A DNA stretch of 64,000 bases from Lepidodermella squamata. Lineage: Eukaryota > Gastrotricha. The notes beneath the pieces were generated by a model. That model saw only the letters and a list, made by a program, of their open reading frames with translations, did not search any database and was not told where the DNA came from. The DNA lies in the NCBI GenBank assembly GCA_047495785.1, contig JBLDXI010000026.1, positions 496,001-560,000 on the forward strand, given 5' to 3'. Positions 1 through 10,968 of the stretch are shown here, one piece after another (the first letter of the stretch is position 1; each line of letters starts with the position of its first letter). Made by a program: the position numbers and the translations under genes.

Positions 1-718
1 AGAATGACGCAACGAGGCCAAAAAGTGCCAGCAAAGTCTGTAAGAAAATTAAATTATTCTGGTCATATTTCCGAGAAAAAACTCACAGTTGAGATCGTTA
101 TGATGGTCATAATAATTATGGCGACAGGATAGCGAGACCTTGTTCGATGACTTTTCCTATCGATTTTTGTTATTCCAGGCCAGTCGACTTCTTCCTTGAC
201 GTAGAATTGCTTTTGAAATGCGGGATTCTTTCGGTACCGCCGTTTCGTTGTTTTGAAAACAAGATACGAAATTGCGGGGACAAAAATGAATGAAAGCAGG
301 AGTCCAACAATCGCAGCAGCAAGGAGAAACTTGTATTCTAGAATGCTTCTTCCGATGTTACTAGAAGCGTCATCTTTCTGTCCAATGGCTTCCAAGATCA
401 TCTCCCGAAGAAAACCTCGATTGATATAAAGGCCGAGATGAATAGATGGAACTTATTAAAATGCTTACTTTTAGCCTTTGAAGTTGTTTCCAGTTTGTCG
501 ATGATTTTTCCGGTAAATGAGTACAGATTCGGCCAAGATTCCTGAGATTCATACGAGGCAAGTCGCCCGGCATGAACTGCGCTGACTTGGAATCTATAAG
601 CCGGAAGTGAAATGCTCCAATTTTTGTAGAGCCGGTCGCCGTAATCATCCGTAAACTCTGGAGCCGGGAAGACATCACCAAGAGATTTTGGGAGCGATGT
701 CAAATCTTGGGAAGCCAT
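1..718 (-). CDS. Membrane protein, prominin-like N-terminal part (runs off the window)
   Basis: Three exons can be joined: 718-469, 415-87 and 37-1 and beyond, with 53-bp and 49-bp introns in phases 1 and 0. The ATG at 718 has an in-frame stop just upstream, so I see no signal peptide unless another exon exists. About 105 residues come first, then a hydrophobic helix (around AAAIVGLLLSFIFVPAISYL), a basic cytoplasmic stretch (KRRYRKN), and a second helix formed across the last junction (AIIIMTIITIST joined to TLLALFGLVASF). The order extracellular region, TM1, short basic loop, TM2 ending in a GLVA/GFVA-like motif resembles prominin (CD133), a pentaspan protein of membrane protrusions. The assignment rests on topology and weak motif likeness. 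The C-terminal part lies outside the window. Confidence 0.5.
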
Positions 719-1341
719 TTTCTGTCACCTGAGGTGTCTGCCCGAGTTTTCAGCAACAATACAAGCTGCCCTGCTCTGAACGGTTGCGGATTACGATAAT
801 CACCGGCCGCCGCGCTGTTGTAGCAAAGTTTTAAGCGGGTGTTAACGTTCACGTGAAATCGGTGTTAAGGAAATTAAATCCCTGATATGATTATATGCAT
901 TATAGCCGGGGGAGAAAAACGCGCGCGGCATGCCAGCCCGCAGCTTAATTGTCATGTTTTTTCACTCACTCCTATTCAAATTTATATTATAACACAGCCC
1001 CCGCTACACAAGGCTACGCGCGCGTGTAATCATCGACCCTTGGTATATATCAAGTAGTGAGATAACCGTCGCCTCTTAACAATTTTGCTACGTTGACGGC
1101 ATTTTGTATAAAAAATTTACTCATTTATATTAATTACGTGGTAGGTATGCTTCTATGTGGATAGCCTGATGCAATAACCACCAGGGTGGCCACTGCAGAC
1201 CGCCTCATTAGATGGAATTATGTCGGACAATCCGCCAGGCTTAACACGCAAAAACGCGGAAAAATCTCGAAAGTCAAGATTTATTAGATTTATTGACATA
1301 ATCGCAGTCTAAAAATAAGAATAAATGCCATTAAGCATTGA
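719..1341. other. Intergenic, between two minus-strand genes
   Basis: No coding signal seen. It holds short GC-alternating stretches (CGCGCG near 915 and 1020). Near 1289, read on the minus strand, there is an AATAAA poly(A) signal that fits the 3' end of the peptidase gene ending at 1342. Confidence 0.5.
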
Positions 1342-3635
1342 CTACCAGATGAAGCATTTTTTTGCTGAATTCATCCTGGATTTAGCGCTGCAGTTATACG
1401 CCGTGGAAAATTCCTCGAAATTAGACAGCGGGCCATTGACTCGAAAGTTAACAGGCGAGTGAGGCCGGGCTAAAATTTGAAATTTCAAAGATTCGGGTGT
1501 ATACAGGGTGCACCAAGATTGCGCCCAGCCGATGAAGAATAATTGATCGGACGACAAATTGACAGCTGGTAGCCGGACTTCATATGAATCGTTAGCTCTT
1601 CTATAAGCTTCAAATGCGGCTTTTATCGCACCATTGTCGGCGATGTTCTCGGGAAGGGTCTGATCTGACTTGAGTTTAAGGCCGTTGATTTCATAGACTG
1701 CATATTTGTCAACAAGGCATTTCGTCCGATTTGTGAATTCTTCGTTCGACGAGTTGCTCCACCAATCCGCTAAATTTCCGTACTTGTCAAACTGAAATGC
1801 TTCAAATTATCTTTTGAAAGCCTGGGTGAAAATGAGGCCTACCTGCCGGCCCATGTTATCAAAACCATGGGTGATCTGAAATTCAAATTGAAGTAATGAG
1901 ACCATAGCCTTGATAGAGGACTCACCTCGTGCCCTGCTATCCCTCCGACCGCTCCGTAGTTCAAGGCAATTGGGATCCCATGAGCGTTTCTGAAGAATGG
2001 AGGACCTAAAATGCCAGCTGGTATGACGATTTTGTTCTCGTTAGGGCTGTAGTAAGCATTGACTGCTGCTGGAGAGATTTCCCATTCATCTCTGTTTACT
2101 GGCTCTCCCAGTTTCTGTTTAAAGGAATTCATTTAAAACAGTAACCGCAAGTCATAATGGCTAACCTCAAACATTGTCTTCCTATTAAACCGATAGATGT
2201 TAATTTGATTATCGCAGAAGTCATCAGTTAGATTCAGATCACGATATTTTTCTACTAGAACTGTGGTATTCAGAAGCCAGTCCGGATACCCAACATTCAG
2301 GATCAATGTTTCCATTTTCTCAAGGGCGGCTTTTCGTGTTCTATCGTCCATCCACGGCGCCTCTTCGATTCGACGGCCGAACTCCGTAATCGTAGCTTTG
2401 ATGACTTTCAGAGCTGCTTTTTTGTCAGACTCCTTGAAAAAATGGCTGGCGTAGAACTCCCCGAGATGTATCCCTAACGCGTCTTCAACGTTAGTCAAGC
2501 ATATCTGCCATCGTTCTTGCGATCCTGATGCGCCATCAAACACTTTCCGGAAGGCTTCATCAGCTTCTTGCATCGGGCCTCCAATATAGGGCGCATACTT
2601 GCCTATAGCAGAGAAGATCAAATAGTTTTGAATTGTTCGCCGACCAGACTCTTTTATCAGGTAACGGTTCAACAAGCTTGACATTCTTTTGAAGTAAGAT
2701 TTCCCGTAAATCACAATGGGCGTCCTAGATTTGACGCCAAACCGAGCCGGTTTCAAAATATCACTGAAATATTTAGTCCAATTGAGAAAATTAGCGTTGG
2801 CGTGGAGCCAAGAAATGCTATGCTTGTTATACAGAGCCGCTTGATCTTGAAAATCCGCTTGTGACATCTGAATCTCGGCTAATCTCTTCTCAAAAGCGAT
2901 GACGTCGTAAATAAGATGGCGATTGATGGCCTCTTTCGCCACGCCCTGAATCACAGTCGCGTATTTTTGAAGCAAATCGGCGTAGCCCTGCAAAACTTGG
3001 TCGTTGTTGATGTTTTTCCCGATGTAGTAATCACGGCTATAGCGACCTAAGCCCAGTCCGCTCTGGCTTAATTGGAGAACATTAATTGTCACATTTCGAT
3101 CATCTGGCCCGACGTGAGTCGAAAACAATCCGTTATCCGTGAAAAAGCTTAAAGTTGATAGCTTGTCATTGAGTGACCATGTTGAGATGTTCGGAAATTC
3201 GGATGAATTCAGCATTAATCCACCGAATTTCTGCGAAATGCGCCTCATTGTTCCGACACTTGTGTTTGCCAGGGACTCAGTGTCCATGCACGACTTGTAG
3301 TACCTTCGAAGCTGTTTTCTAGAATTTGTCTCATTTACCGATCCATGACGTTCCAGGAGACTTCTGATTTGACGCCTGATAATGTTTTCGACTATGGTGA
3401 ATTGTTGAAGCTTATTCTCGCCGTTAGGGATGTTTTGCCTCAGCTGAAAGCCGCCGCAAGCGAATTGATAAAAATCTTCGCAGGGGTCGACTGATTGATC
3501 GATAGCGCTAAGGATGTCTCCAGCAGTTATGACACACTCAGGCGTGAGGCAGGTGTCACATTTTTGTTGAAAACACGAAATTCTAGGCCAGACGTAAGCA
3601 AAAGCTAAGAAATTCAGGAGAAGAAGCTTGGCCAT
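1342..3635 (-). CDS. M13 family (neprilysin/ECE-like) zinc metallopeptidase, secreted
   Basis: Exons 3635-2166, 2114-1926, 1875-1843 and 1791-1342 join in phase 0 through 50-51-bp introns to give about 713 residues, the normal M13 length. I chose the ATG at 3635 because it begins a signal-peptide-like stretch (MAKLLLLNFLAFAYV). The ORF upstream of it opens only at GTG. The M13 N-domain start is clear (SVDPCEDFYQFACGGF). The catalytic region has NAYYSP, the zinc motif HEITH split across the intron after HE, third-ligand segment ENIADNG, then HSPVNFRVNGPLSN and the family C-terminal Cys-x2-Trp (CFIW). Known family role: extracellular cleavage of short peptides on the amino side of hydrophobic residues. 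All catalytic residues are present, so it is probably active. With no type II anchor visible it is probably secreted, like many invertebrate neprilysin-like enzymes. The third exon is only 33 bp. Confidence 0.93.
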
Positions 3636-3756
3636 GAAGAAATGGTTTATTTTCACTTCAAAATATCGTGTGTCAAAGATCCATCATAAAAAGTATATAG
3701 CAATAATCATGAGTAAATCAATATGAGCGATGACGAGGGGCTAATTCAATAACGCA

Positions 3757-4189
3757 TCAATTCCCGTTCATTATGTCCTGAGCGGCTAGCTGGGCCCAGA
3801 CGTAGAAGCCGACTTTTTGCTCGCACAGTACTTCATATTTCAGTTTGGCCACGCATTTTTTCAGGCGCCGTTGGTATGATGTCATCCTAATATGGTTCAG
3901 CGTTGCCATCAGGTCTTTGACATCGCCAGCTTCAATGTATTTATTAACAGTATCAACTGAGGCGAAAGTAAACATTATTAGCTACAAAAACTCATTTGGT
4001 CTTGAACTTACCAAGTTTGTTCATTCTAACTTGAGGCGATACTTCCGTAAGTGGATTTACAGTAGTTGCTGCTCCGATATCCCGCAACGCTCCACTTTTG
4101 CTTTGAATGGCGTGGCGCTTCTGCTTTGGCCAAGCGGCAGTGATTACGCAAAGTTTAAAGGCAATAAAGCAGATTGTTATTACATTCAT
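3757..4189 (-). CDS. Small secreted C-x9-C protein (intron-containing founder type)
   Basis: Exons 4189-4012 and 3956-3757, with a 55-bp phase-1 intron (GTAAGT..CTCAG), give about 125 residues. The N-terminus is hydrophobic (MNVITICFIAFKLCVITAAW), typical of a signal peptide. The C-terminal half is predicted helical and holds the family signature: Cys, nine residues, Cys, five residues, then FYVWAQL, ending QDIMNGN. The same signature occurs in ten loci in this window and I do not recognise it from any described family. Two conserved cysteines suggest one disulfide. Function unknown; secretion is inferred from the N-terminus. This gene and the one at 4625 keep an intron that the seven A/B members lack. 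Confidence 0.75.
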
Positions 4190-4624
4190 TTTTTTAACGA
4201 ATGCACAAAAGTGTCGGCGAAAATACGAACTGTGCCGTCAAGTGACAACCAGGGTGTCCTAGTTGAAAATGCGACCTGTTAAACAGATTAACAAGTCCTA
4301 GTCATGGCCAACTCACGGGCTTGGAACCGCGCCTGAGTGGGTGTCCTTCTGTGATTCAACTCGGAAATGAAATGCGTGTATCGAATTTCCGAATTTCCGA
4401 GAAGTGAGCTGCAAATCTAATGTATAATTTGTCCATCATGTTCGTAGCATTGATACACAATAAAATTCGTGACTGATTAGCTAAGCGCAAGCACGTATGC
4501 TTTATTTTGGCAAGCCATTTATTGAATTGTGCCAGTTATTGACTGGCAATAAGAAATTAAATTAAAAAACCGTAATTAAAAAATATTTGGGACTTTTGTT
4601 CCTCTGATTGGTCAGCCTGTCATA
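4190..4624. other. Intergenic between two C-x9-C family genes
   Basis: No gene or clear repeat seen. The region is AT-rich near 4500-4600. It must hold the promoter of the gene ending at 3757 and the 3' end of the gene ending at 4625. Confidence 0.4.
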
Positions 4625-5149
4625 TCAGTTTCTCTTCAATTCTTTCGCTATCAGTTGAGCGCAGATGTAGTAGCTAGAGGCATAGTCGCATTTCATATCA
4701 TCTCGTAGCGTAGCTACGCATTTCTGAACACGGCCGCGATTGCTTGGAGCAACCGATTGCTGCATGAGTGCCGCAGCCTTCTCCGGCTTGACGTAGTATC
4801 CAGCGCACTTGCCTGCTTGAAACATCAAAGTTACATTTAAGACAGCTCATCATATTATTAACTCACCAAGTGCTTTTGTTGGTTCGGCCTTGACCTGAAT
4901 AGCTTTCTCGAGGGCAGATTTCACAGTGTCCTTCAGCTGCTGCGAAAGCTTCAGTTGGGAAGAGATTCCACGAAGGTTGCTCCTTTCAGGGGGCTTTTCC
5001 GTTGTTTGCAGCTTGCTGTCCTTCGTATCGGTCCGAAGCTTCCAGCTTGGCCTGTTAGCTCCGAGGAAGGATTTCGACTCTCCTAGGAGCATCGCCAGTA
5101 CAAGAAGGAAGCTAATCATTTGAAAACTCATTGCATGACAAAATTGCAT
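4625..5149 (-). CDS. Small secreted C-x9-C protein, longer divergent member
   Basis: Exons 5149-4867 and 4812-4625, joined through a 54-bp phase-1 intron (GTGAGT..AAGCAG), give about 156 residues. A signal peptide follows (MISFLLVLAMLLGES). The middle is Lys/Ser/Thr-rich. The C-terminal domain has Cys-x9-Cys, then YYICAQL and the end KELKRN. It shares cysteine spacing, intron position and intron phase with the neighbour at 3757, so the two are paralogues. It has an additional cysteine in the YYIC position and another near the start of exon 2. The start could be the ATG at 5149 or a later one (MSFQM..); both keep the signal peptide. Function unknown. Confidence 0.72.
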
Positions 5150-6675
5150 GTTGTGTTGATTAAACCAGCTTGTTTAGGGGTCTGATTTTTCGAGAGGGCG
5201 CGAAAACCCTATTACATGCGATGGCGGATATAACATGTGATTAGGTAGGTAGCATTTGTAAGACGAGCCGTATAATTTGTCTACCCACTCACTATTTTTC
5301 CCTTACGCACGTATCGAGAGGCGACATCATCGAAATCTGATTGAAATGCTCTAATTAGGCGTAAAGAATTGATTTATTATCTTCACAGTTGGTTGCACGT
5401 CATAACAAAGAGTGAATGAAGGATAGGATTACAGTGTCAGCGGTGTCATCGAGTTCAGTGGCACTTAGCGGAATTGGATGATGTCCCGAGCAACCAGTTG
5501 TTGAACTCTCGCGTAGGAAAACTTAACTTACCCGACATTTCCAATTCGAGGACAAAAAATAAGAGACGTTGCAAGCCCGATCCCTATTCTCAGGTGTTTG
5601 AAAAGGCAACAGCTGGCGTGTACTCCCAATTTTCATATGACTGAGAAGATGTAGAGTTAGGGCCGAAATCGCTTGCCACGTCTCATATATCCACACAGTC
5701 ATGAGTATGAATATGAGCCAAAGCGACGAAAGTCGGACGGCTGCTAATTATTAATCTTTTATATTGAACGAATTTAAGGATATTGATAATAAAACCTACA
5801 TTTACCATATATCCACACAGTCAGTGCGCGAAGTAGGATTCTTGAACGGGCCACCAAATTAATGACCAAATCGTCTCCCCTTTGATTTTTTTGGCTTTTT
5901 CACCTGACTTTTGAATCTGAAAAGGAGATACAATATTCTCCATTTCCCGGGTACTCCGCGCACTGCACACCCTTTATTTGCTCAACTATTGCTTCGGAAA
6001 TTAGAATTAGATGACTTTGAGCTTGGATCGTTTTCGAACTCAACCTTGTGCTCCAGCTTCAAGCATCGAAATGGAGACATCTTGCTGAGGGATATGCTGA
6101 TAAGTGGAATCTCCGTATTTGCATCATCGTTTACGCGAAAAATTGAAGAAGAATCGTTGACGCAAGTTGATACTTTATGATTTCTGATTATGATTATGAT
6201 TATGATGTTTAATGAGCCATTAATTAAATTGAATATTTATCAGTCATTAAAGGTGAATAAACATGAGATTAAGCCGGATTATTGCCCATAAACTGTCTGT
6301 GTATTCTATGAACCTGGATGTTGTGAACAAGTTCGACGATTAAAAATTTATGAGCTATAATGAATCAGATGAAAACCTTGCTCTCTACCCGCGGTGTTGA
6401 CGACTGACGACAGAGCTTTTAGTAGACATGGGCACGATGAAACCTGTGAAGCGCGGACTCAGGACTGTTTAATCCGAGAATTCTTAACACAAACGTCCAC
6501 TACATTCAGTGCAGTTGAGTTATGTGCAGTTGGAATTACTTTGAAAATTGCGTCTTACTTCTGTTCTAGTATCCCAAGTTATTCTAATCCATCGGCGATA
6601 AGCCAGCTCTCGAATAAAAAGGGTAATGGTGAAGGGTTGTAATTTAGTATCATTTCGATAGCATTTGGAAAAGCC
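5150..6675. other. Intergenic region before the GPCR gene
   Basis: Short plus-strand ORFs at 5911-6180 and 6394-6642 have no recognisable motif and I do not call them. A GATTAT microsatellite lies near 6180-6205. An 18-bp direct repeat is listed separately. The GPCR promoter should lie at the right edge. Confidence 0.4.
5684..5823. repeat. 18-bp direct repeat around a 104-bp segment
   Basis: CATATATCCACACAGTCA occurs at 5684-5701 and again at 5806-5823. The 104 bp between has no internal repeat that I recognise. The pair could be a target-site duplication around a small insertion, or a simple local duplication. Confidence 0.6.
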
Positions 6676-7903
6676 ATGAACAAGACAAATTCAACGCTAA
6701 TTGACCCATCATGCTGGAAGTTGGCCCGAGACGACTCGCTGCTTGTCATAATCGGTCTCGGCTACGTCCTTCCCGTTTTCCACGTTCTTGGTTTCATCGG
6801 TAACACATTGAGCTTCGCAATTCTTCGCAATTCGCAGCATTTTAAATCACCAAGTTATGTTTATCTAAAATTTTTGTCTGCGATTCAAATGGCCACTCTA
6901 ATCGGCCAATGGTTTTGGGTAGTTTTCCTGCTTCATTTCCACGGCGAGGCATGGACTCACCCAGTTTGGTCCTACTTCATTTGGCCACTCCTAAGCTGGT
7001 CGTGTACCCAATCTGTTGTCTTCACCCTTGCTTACACGATTCATCGCTACTTTTTCATTCGGCGGAACAAATCTTCGCTTCCAGGAATCGCCGTGTCCAG
7101 AGAAAGGGAACATGCTTCTAAAATTTGTTTTGCCTTGATGGCCTTAGGGACAATGCTGAATTTGCCGAGGATGGTTGCTTTTGGATCAAAACCTCCATCG
7201 AAGTGCAGCGGCTACCGCTTCAACAGCATGTTCGACTACTATTTCTACATTTATTCGATCGCTCGGTTTTTCGTCTACAACATAGGTGATACCCAAGAAT
7301 TTTTGTGATGAATTGTCCCTGAAATTGAACTTTCAGGCTGCCTAACTATGTTAGTGATCTTCAATTTTCTTTTGATTGCTACGGTCGTTAAATCCTATCG
7401 GCATCGTCGGCTATTGAGAAACGATACCTTGCGTAATTGTCGCCATCTAAATCAACAGAACTCTCTCACTTTGATGATCGTTTTTGGAACCATATTCACG
7501 GTCCTAGGCGAAATACCGGTAAGATTCGATTCAAATTCACGTTGTTTCCATGATAACAACTTTCTTTCAGGTGATCCTTGTGAATCCCGTGACCGATGTA
7601 TTGGTTTGGGAAAGGTTCGATATCATTGGAAAAGAGCTGCTGCGAAAGTTCCTGTATTGCGCAATGGTGATGGGATTTCTGGAGTACAGCGCTAATTTCT
7701 TGATATACTTCATTGGCAATCGGTTATTTCGACGGGCGCTTCTCGCGGAATTCAGAGTGACACAGCAATATTTACCTTTTATAAAATGGACTCAATCAAC
7801 TACAGCAGGCGGCCAGTCGGAAAGTTTCGAGGGACACAAGAAGGAATTATCGCAAATTGCGTTCATCGACTCGGAAAATGAAAGTGCTCATGTCTGGAAG
7901 TAA
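6676..7903 (+). CDS. Class A peptide GPCR, FMRFamide-receptor-like
   Basis: Exons 6676-7285, 7337-7518 and 7571-7903, with 51-bp phase-1 and 52-bp phase-0 introns, give about 374 residues. Seven hydrophobic helices can be followed. TM1 contains GNTLSFAILRN (the Asn of GN is the conserved TM1 residue). TM3 ends in HRYF in place of DRY, as in many invertebrate FMRFamide-type receptors. TM7 reads YSANFLIYF, the NPxxY equivalent. The cytoplasmic tail is about 70 residues and Ser-rich. The N-terminus is short with an N-glycosylation site (NKTNST). Likely a plasma-membrane receptor for a small neuropeptide; the ligand cannot be read from sequence. A poly(A) signal AATAAA lies at 7921. A copy of its last exon sits near 15.1 kb. 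Confidence 0.85.
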
Positions 7904-7920
7904 CGTGACTTCAAAAGCAT

Positions 7921-7926
7921 AATAAA
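7921..7926 (+). promoter_or_regulatory. Poly(A) signal of the GPCR gene
   Basis: AATAAA lies 18 bp after the stop codon, giving a very short 3' UTR. Confidence 0.6.
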
Positions 7927-8100
7927 TAGATGACTCATGTACTTATCATTATTCCAAATTTATTGTCAAGTTCATCTTTCAAATATGTAGCGTACATCAA
8001 ACTATACACACATGATACAAACGCGAATCTGAAGGCGACGTACTTCATCACAGCAGCATCCTCAGATAGTTCATTCGGGTGCTGTTGATTCCACGTGAAA

Positions 8101-8483
8101 TCAGTGATTTTTCATAATGTCCTGAGCCATTAGCTGAGTCCAGATGTAGAAACTCATTTGATTGTTGCAAATTGCGGCAGATTTCAGCATTTGCACGCAT
8201 TCCCGCATCCTACGCTGCCGAGTGAGCTCACGGACACGAGCATCAGCATCAAATCGTCTGTTGGACTTTTCGATATCAAGCTATGGGTTTTACTTGCCAG
8301 AGTCTGCAGTAGGTGCTTTCGAACAAGCTGGCTAAGTGTTCTCGTGCGATTACCGAAATCTTTCGTTTTTGAGTTGGAGGTTCTCCTTAGGAGGATGGAA
8401 GCAAGTTGCGAATGCCCTTCCGTCACTAAGCTTGTCGCTATTGTAGCAATGAGCAGAAGGCAGCAAAATAGTTTGGCAAACAT
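8101..8483 (-). pseudogene. C-x9-C family pseudogene with the ancestral intron
   Basis: Exon 1 (8483-8354) encodes a signal peptide (MFAKLFCCLLLIATIATSLV). A canonical 50-bp phase-1 intron (GTAATC..CTGCAG, 8353-8304) matches the intron of the 3757 and 4625 genes. Exon 2 (8303-8101) encodes the family C-terminus: MRECVQMLKSAAIC, then SFYIWTQL and QDIMKNH. With that splice the exon opens with two in-frame stops (TAA, TAG), so the gene looks dead. Using another acceptor does not restore the frame. A sequencing error or a non-canonical splice remains possible. Confidence 0.65.
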
Positions 8484-9495
8484 TTTCCACAGATTATACT
8501 TGCCGTAGAGGATCCGTCAAGTAATTTTGTAGTCGTCTTTGACCAGAGCTAACGCTAACGTAATTTCGTTGTTTACGCTGAAAAGACAAACGCTCATAGT
8601 CACTTCCGAGAGCGATTGCACTTTGACATTTGGTGAACGTCAGTGCGTTTATATGCTCCTCGATCACCTCTGACATGCCCAGACGCTCCGTTGCGAGTAC
8701 GAAACCGCAATACAGTATTCTCAGTCCATAATGAATAATTGATATCAATTAGGTTTGAGAACTTCTCATACTTACATACTTTACGACAACGTGTTTTGCG
8801 TTTTTTTCAACACGAACTATGGAAATCGTGTCCGGTACTTGAAAACATGACCTTTGCCTTCATCTCCGACAACTATCCGACAAATTTGACTACGGCTTCT
8901 ATAAATGCCCCTTTATCCCAAACTTAATGAATCGGATCCTTCGAAGCGAGTTCTTTATTGACGTCAACATCGGGATGTTAGGCACATCATTAATTTGTGG
9001 CGACAATTTTCAGGATTTTGCGGTTCAAATTTATTATTCTGGCGTCCTTGTTTTCTCGCATGAAGCGACTGCGGCAATCGTACCTGAGTTCACCTTTTCC
9101 TTAATACAAGTAGAAATATATTCGGCAATGCAGAACTGAAACAAGAATGGTCACCTGTTTAGACTCAATCCTACCGCGATTAGGTTGAAAGCTAAATTTT
9201 TGGACCCTAGAAATGAAACACAAAAGTCTCTTGTTGTTATTGGCGTTAGAAAAGCGAAATAGATTCGAGGATTGATCATTGTGGGGAAAACAGATGACCC
9301 AGACATCCTTCCTGTTCCTACTACATTCTTTCCAAGGTACCGTAAAATATGATCGATAACGCTATTCAAGTTTTATTAAAGAAAAAGTTGGTAATAGATA
9401 TATATTAACCAGCAATAATTATATGGAAGGCAATCCCTTTATTCGCCAAGCCACACGTGTTACGTGTTTTCCAACTCTGGACTCTGGAGCGATCT
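8484..9495. other. Repeat-unit flank between two C-x9-C loci
   Basis: No gene called. About 8815-8935 (CCGACAAATTT.. TTTATCCCA.. CGGATCC) resembles blocks near 12.1-12.25, 16.7-16.85 and 22.9-23.07 kb. It is therefore part of the tandem unit that lies upstream of the B-type genes. Two plus-strand ORFs (8739-8927, 8927-9139) lie in this repeated flank and look accidental. Confidence 0.5.
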
Positions 9496-9876
9496 TCAGG
9501 CAGATTCCATCATTTTACGAGCCAATATCCGAGCCCAGATGTAGAAACTAGCTTGATTGTTGCAGATTGCCTGCGAGCTGAACTTTTCGAGACATGCGCG
9601 CATCTTCTGCTGCCGAATGTATAGCAAAGCCAACTGGATGATTCTTTCTTCAACCCGACTCAATGTTACCAAGCTGTTAGAATCGGTTGATTGTGATCGT
9701 GATAGCATTCTCTTCACAATCTGGTTGATCCTGACTAATCTTTCCTTGGCCTGGTGCGGAGATAATTTCGAAGAGATGGAATCTATCGAACTTGGAACCT
9801 GGTGAGCTCTTACAGCTAGATTCGAAAATAAGATGACAGACGCGAATGCTGTTGAAGAAAGCACGTAGATATTCAT
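9496..9876 (-). CDS. Small secreted C-x9-C protein, subtype A copy 1
   Basis: A single-exon gene of 126 residues. The N-terminus MNIYVLSSTAFASVILFSNL is signal-peptide-like with probable cleavage near AVRAHQ. A Ser-rich linker follows, then an amphipathic helical region (EERIIQLALLYIRQQKMRA), Cys-x9-Cys (CLEKFSSQAIC), NNQASFYIWARIL and a short basic end. It is one of four A-type copies with almost the same start. There is no intron, unlike the genes at 3757, 4625 and 8101, so the A/B branch has lost it. Function unknown; probably an extracellular product of a tandem-expanded family. Confidence 0.78.
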   Translation of the reverse strand: MNIYVLSSTAFASVILFSNLAVRAHQVPSSIDSISSKLSPHQAKERLVRINQIVKRMLSRSQSTDSNSLVTLSRVEERIIQLALLYIRQQKMRACLEKFSSQAICNNQASFYIWARILARKMMESA

Positions 9877-10968
9877 GATCTCGCGATGTATGAAAATGAG
9901 AGCAACCTATACACCTTAGCACATTTAAGAAGTATAAGCCCCTACAAAACGTCCGGGGAGGTGGCGCGTCATTAAATTTAAAAATAGCGCAAAAAATCAG
10001 CGCCAATTTTTTGAGTCTAGACATTGCTACATTGCTAAGTTCCAGGATGCATGTCGTTATTTCATGTCAAGGTATAACTGGTTAATGAAAGAATGTCATA
10101 TTCTGTCGTTCAAAATTGACGCATATGGCTAAGTGGTTTATCCACTGTTTACTGCAAACGTTTTGAAACTAATTGGGATGAGGCTTAAATTCAACTTACC
10201 TGCGCGAGGTAATGCACTTATCTTTAGCGTGGTATCGGCCTAGTGTGCCACCACGGCATTCGACTGTTCAGGGATATTTTTTTTAACCCATGTTCGTAAT
10301 AGGCCTTCGTCATTCATGTGATTCTCAGAATAGAAAAAATGGCGTAATAATTCTGATGCCCGAAAAAATGTACTGGGAAAGGTACCGGATGCAGAACCAC
10401 CTGTCTCCTTAATTATTTCTGCGTCCCTTCGAAAGCAAGACGAAAACTTGCTTCCAGATTTGTTTTCCAGATTTGTACTTGCATGAGGCAGAAATAAAAA
10501 TGTTCCGTTTTTAGCTTCGGAATTAAAAATATACGAAACTCAGAATAGATTCAGTTTCTATTTTTAGCATCATATATACATGCGTTGACAAAGTTTAGTA
10601 GTTCTGCATCATTTGCATCGTTGTACCGTACAAAGTTAAAATGTTGTCCGGTAATCCGGTACAATTATGTTCGCACTTTGGGAAGTTGTGGCAGGAGCTT
10701 GCTTCAAACTCTTCATTCTCTTAAAAATAATTGCAGCCAACAAAAATGATTGAAATTTATTCATTCGGGATGGATTGTTTGAATTACCCCGCTTCGACCA
10801 GGTTAAGGGTTAAGTATAGCTGAAATAAATAAAAACAAGTAAAATATCTTTTTGATATAGTAAGAAGAAGTAAGACAAGACTCAATAAAAATCATTTATG
10901 CGTTTACCAATGATATTCAGAGTTTAAGTTGGTTTCCGACAACCAAATGATGGGTCCACGAGCGTTGC
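9877..10968. other. Repeat-unit flank between A copy 1 and B copy 1
   Basis: No gene seen. From about 10541 to the gene at 10969 the sequence is almost the same as 20560-20905 plus 21589-21677, which precedes B copy 3. The shared block includes TTGTACCGTACAAAG and GGTAATCCGGTACAA. Near 9960 there is a motif like the other A-gene upstream regions (AAAAATAGC). Confidence 0.6.

Noticed and set aside
5911-6180. 89-codon ORF before the GPCR gene
   Set aside because: No domain; could be 5' untranslated sequence; no splice link to the receptor found.
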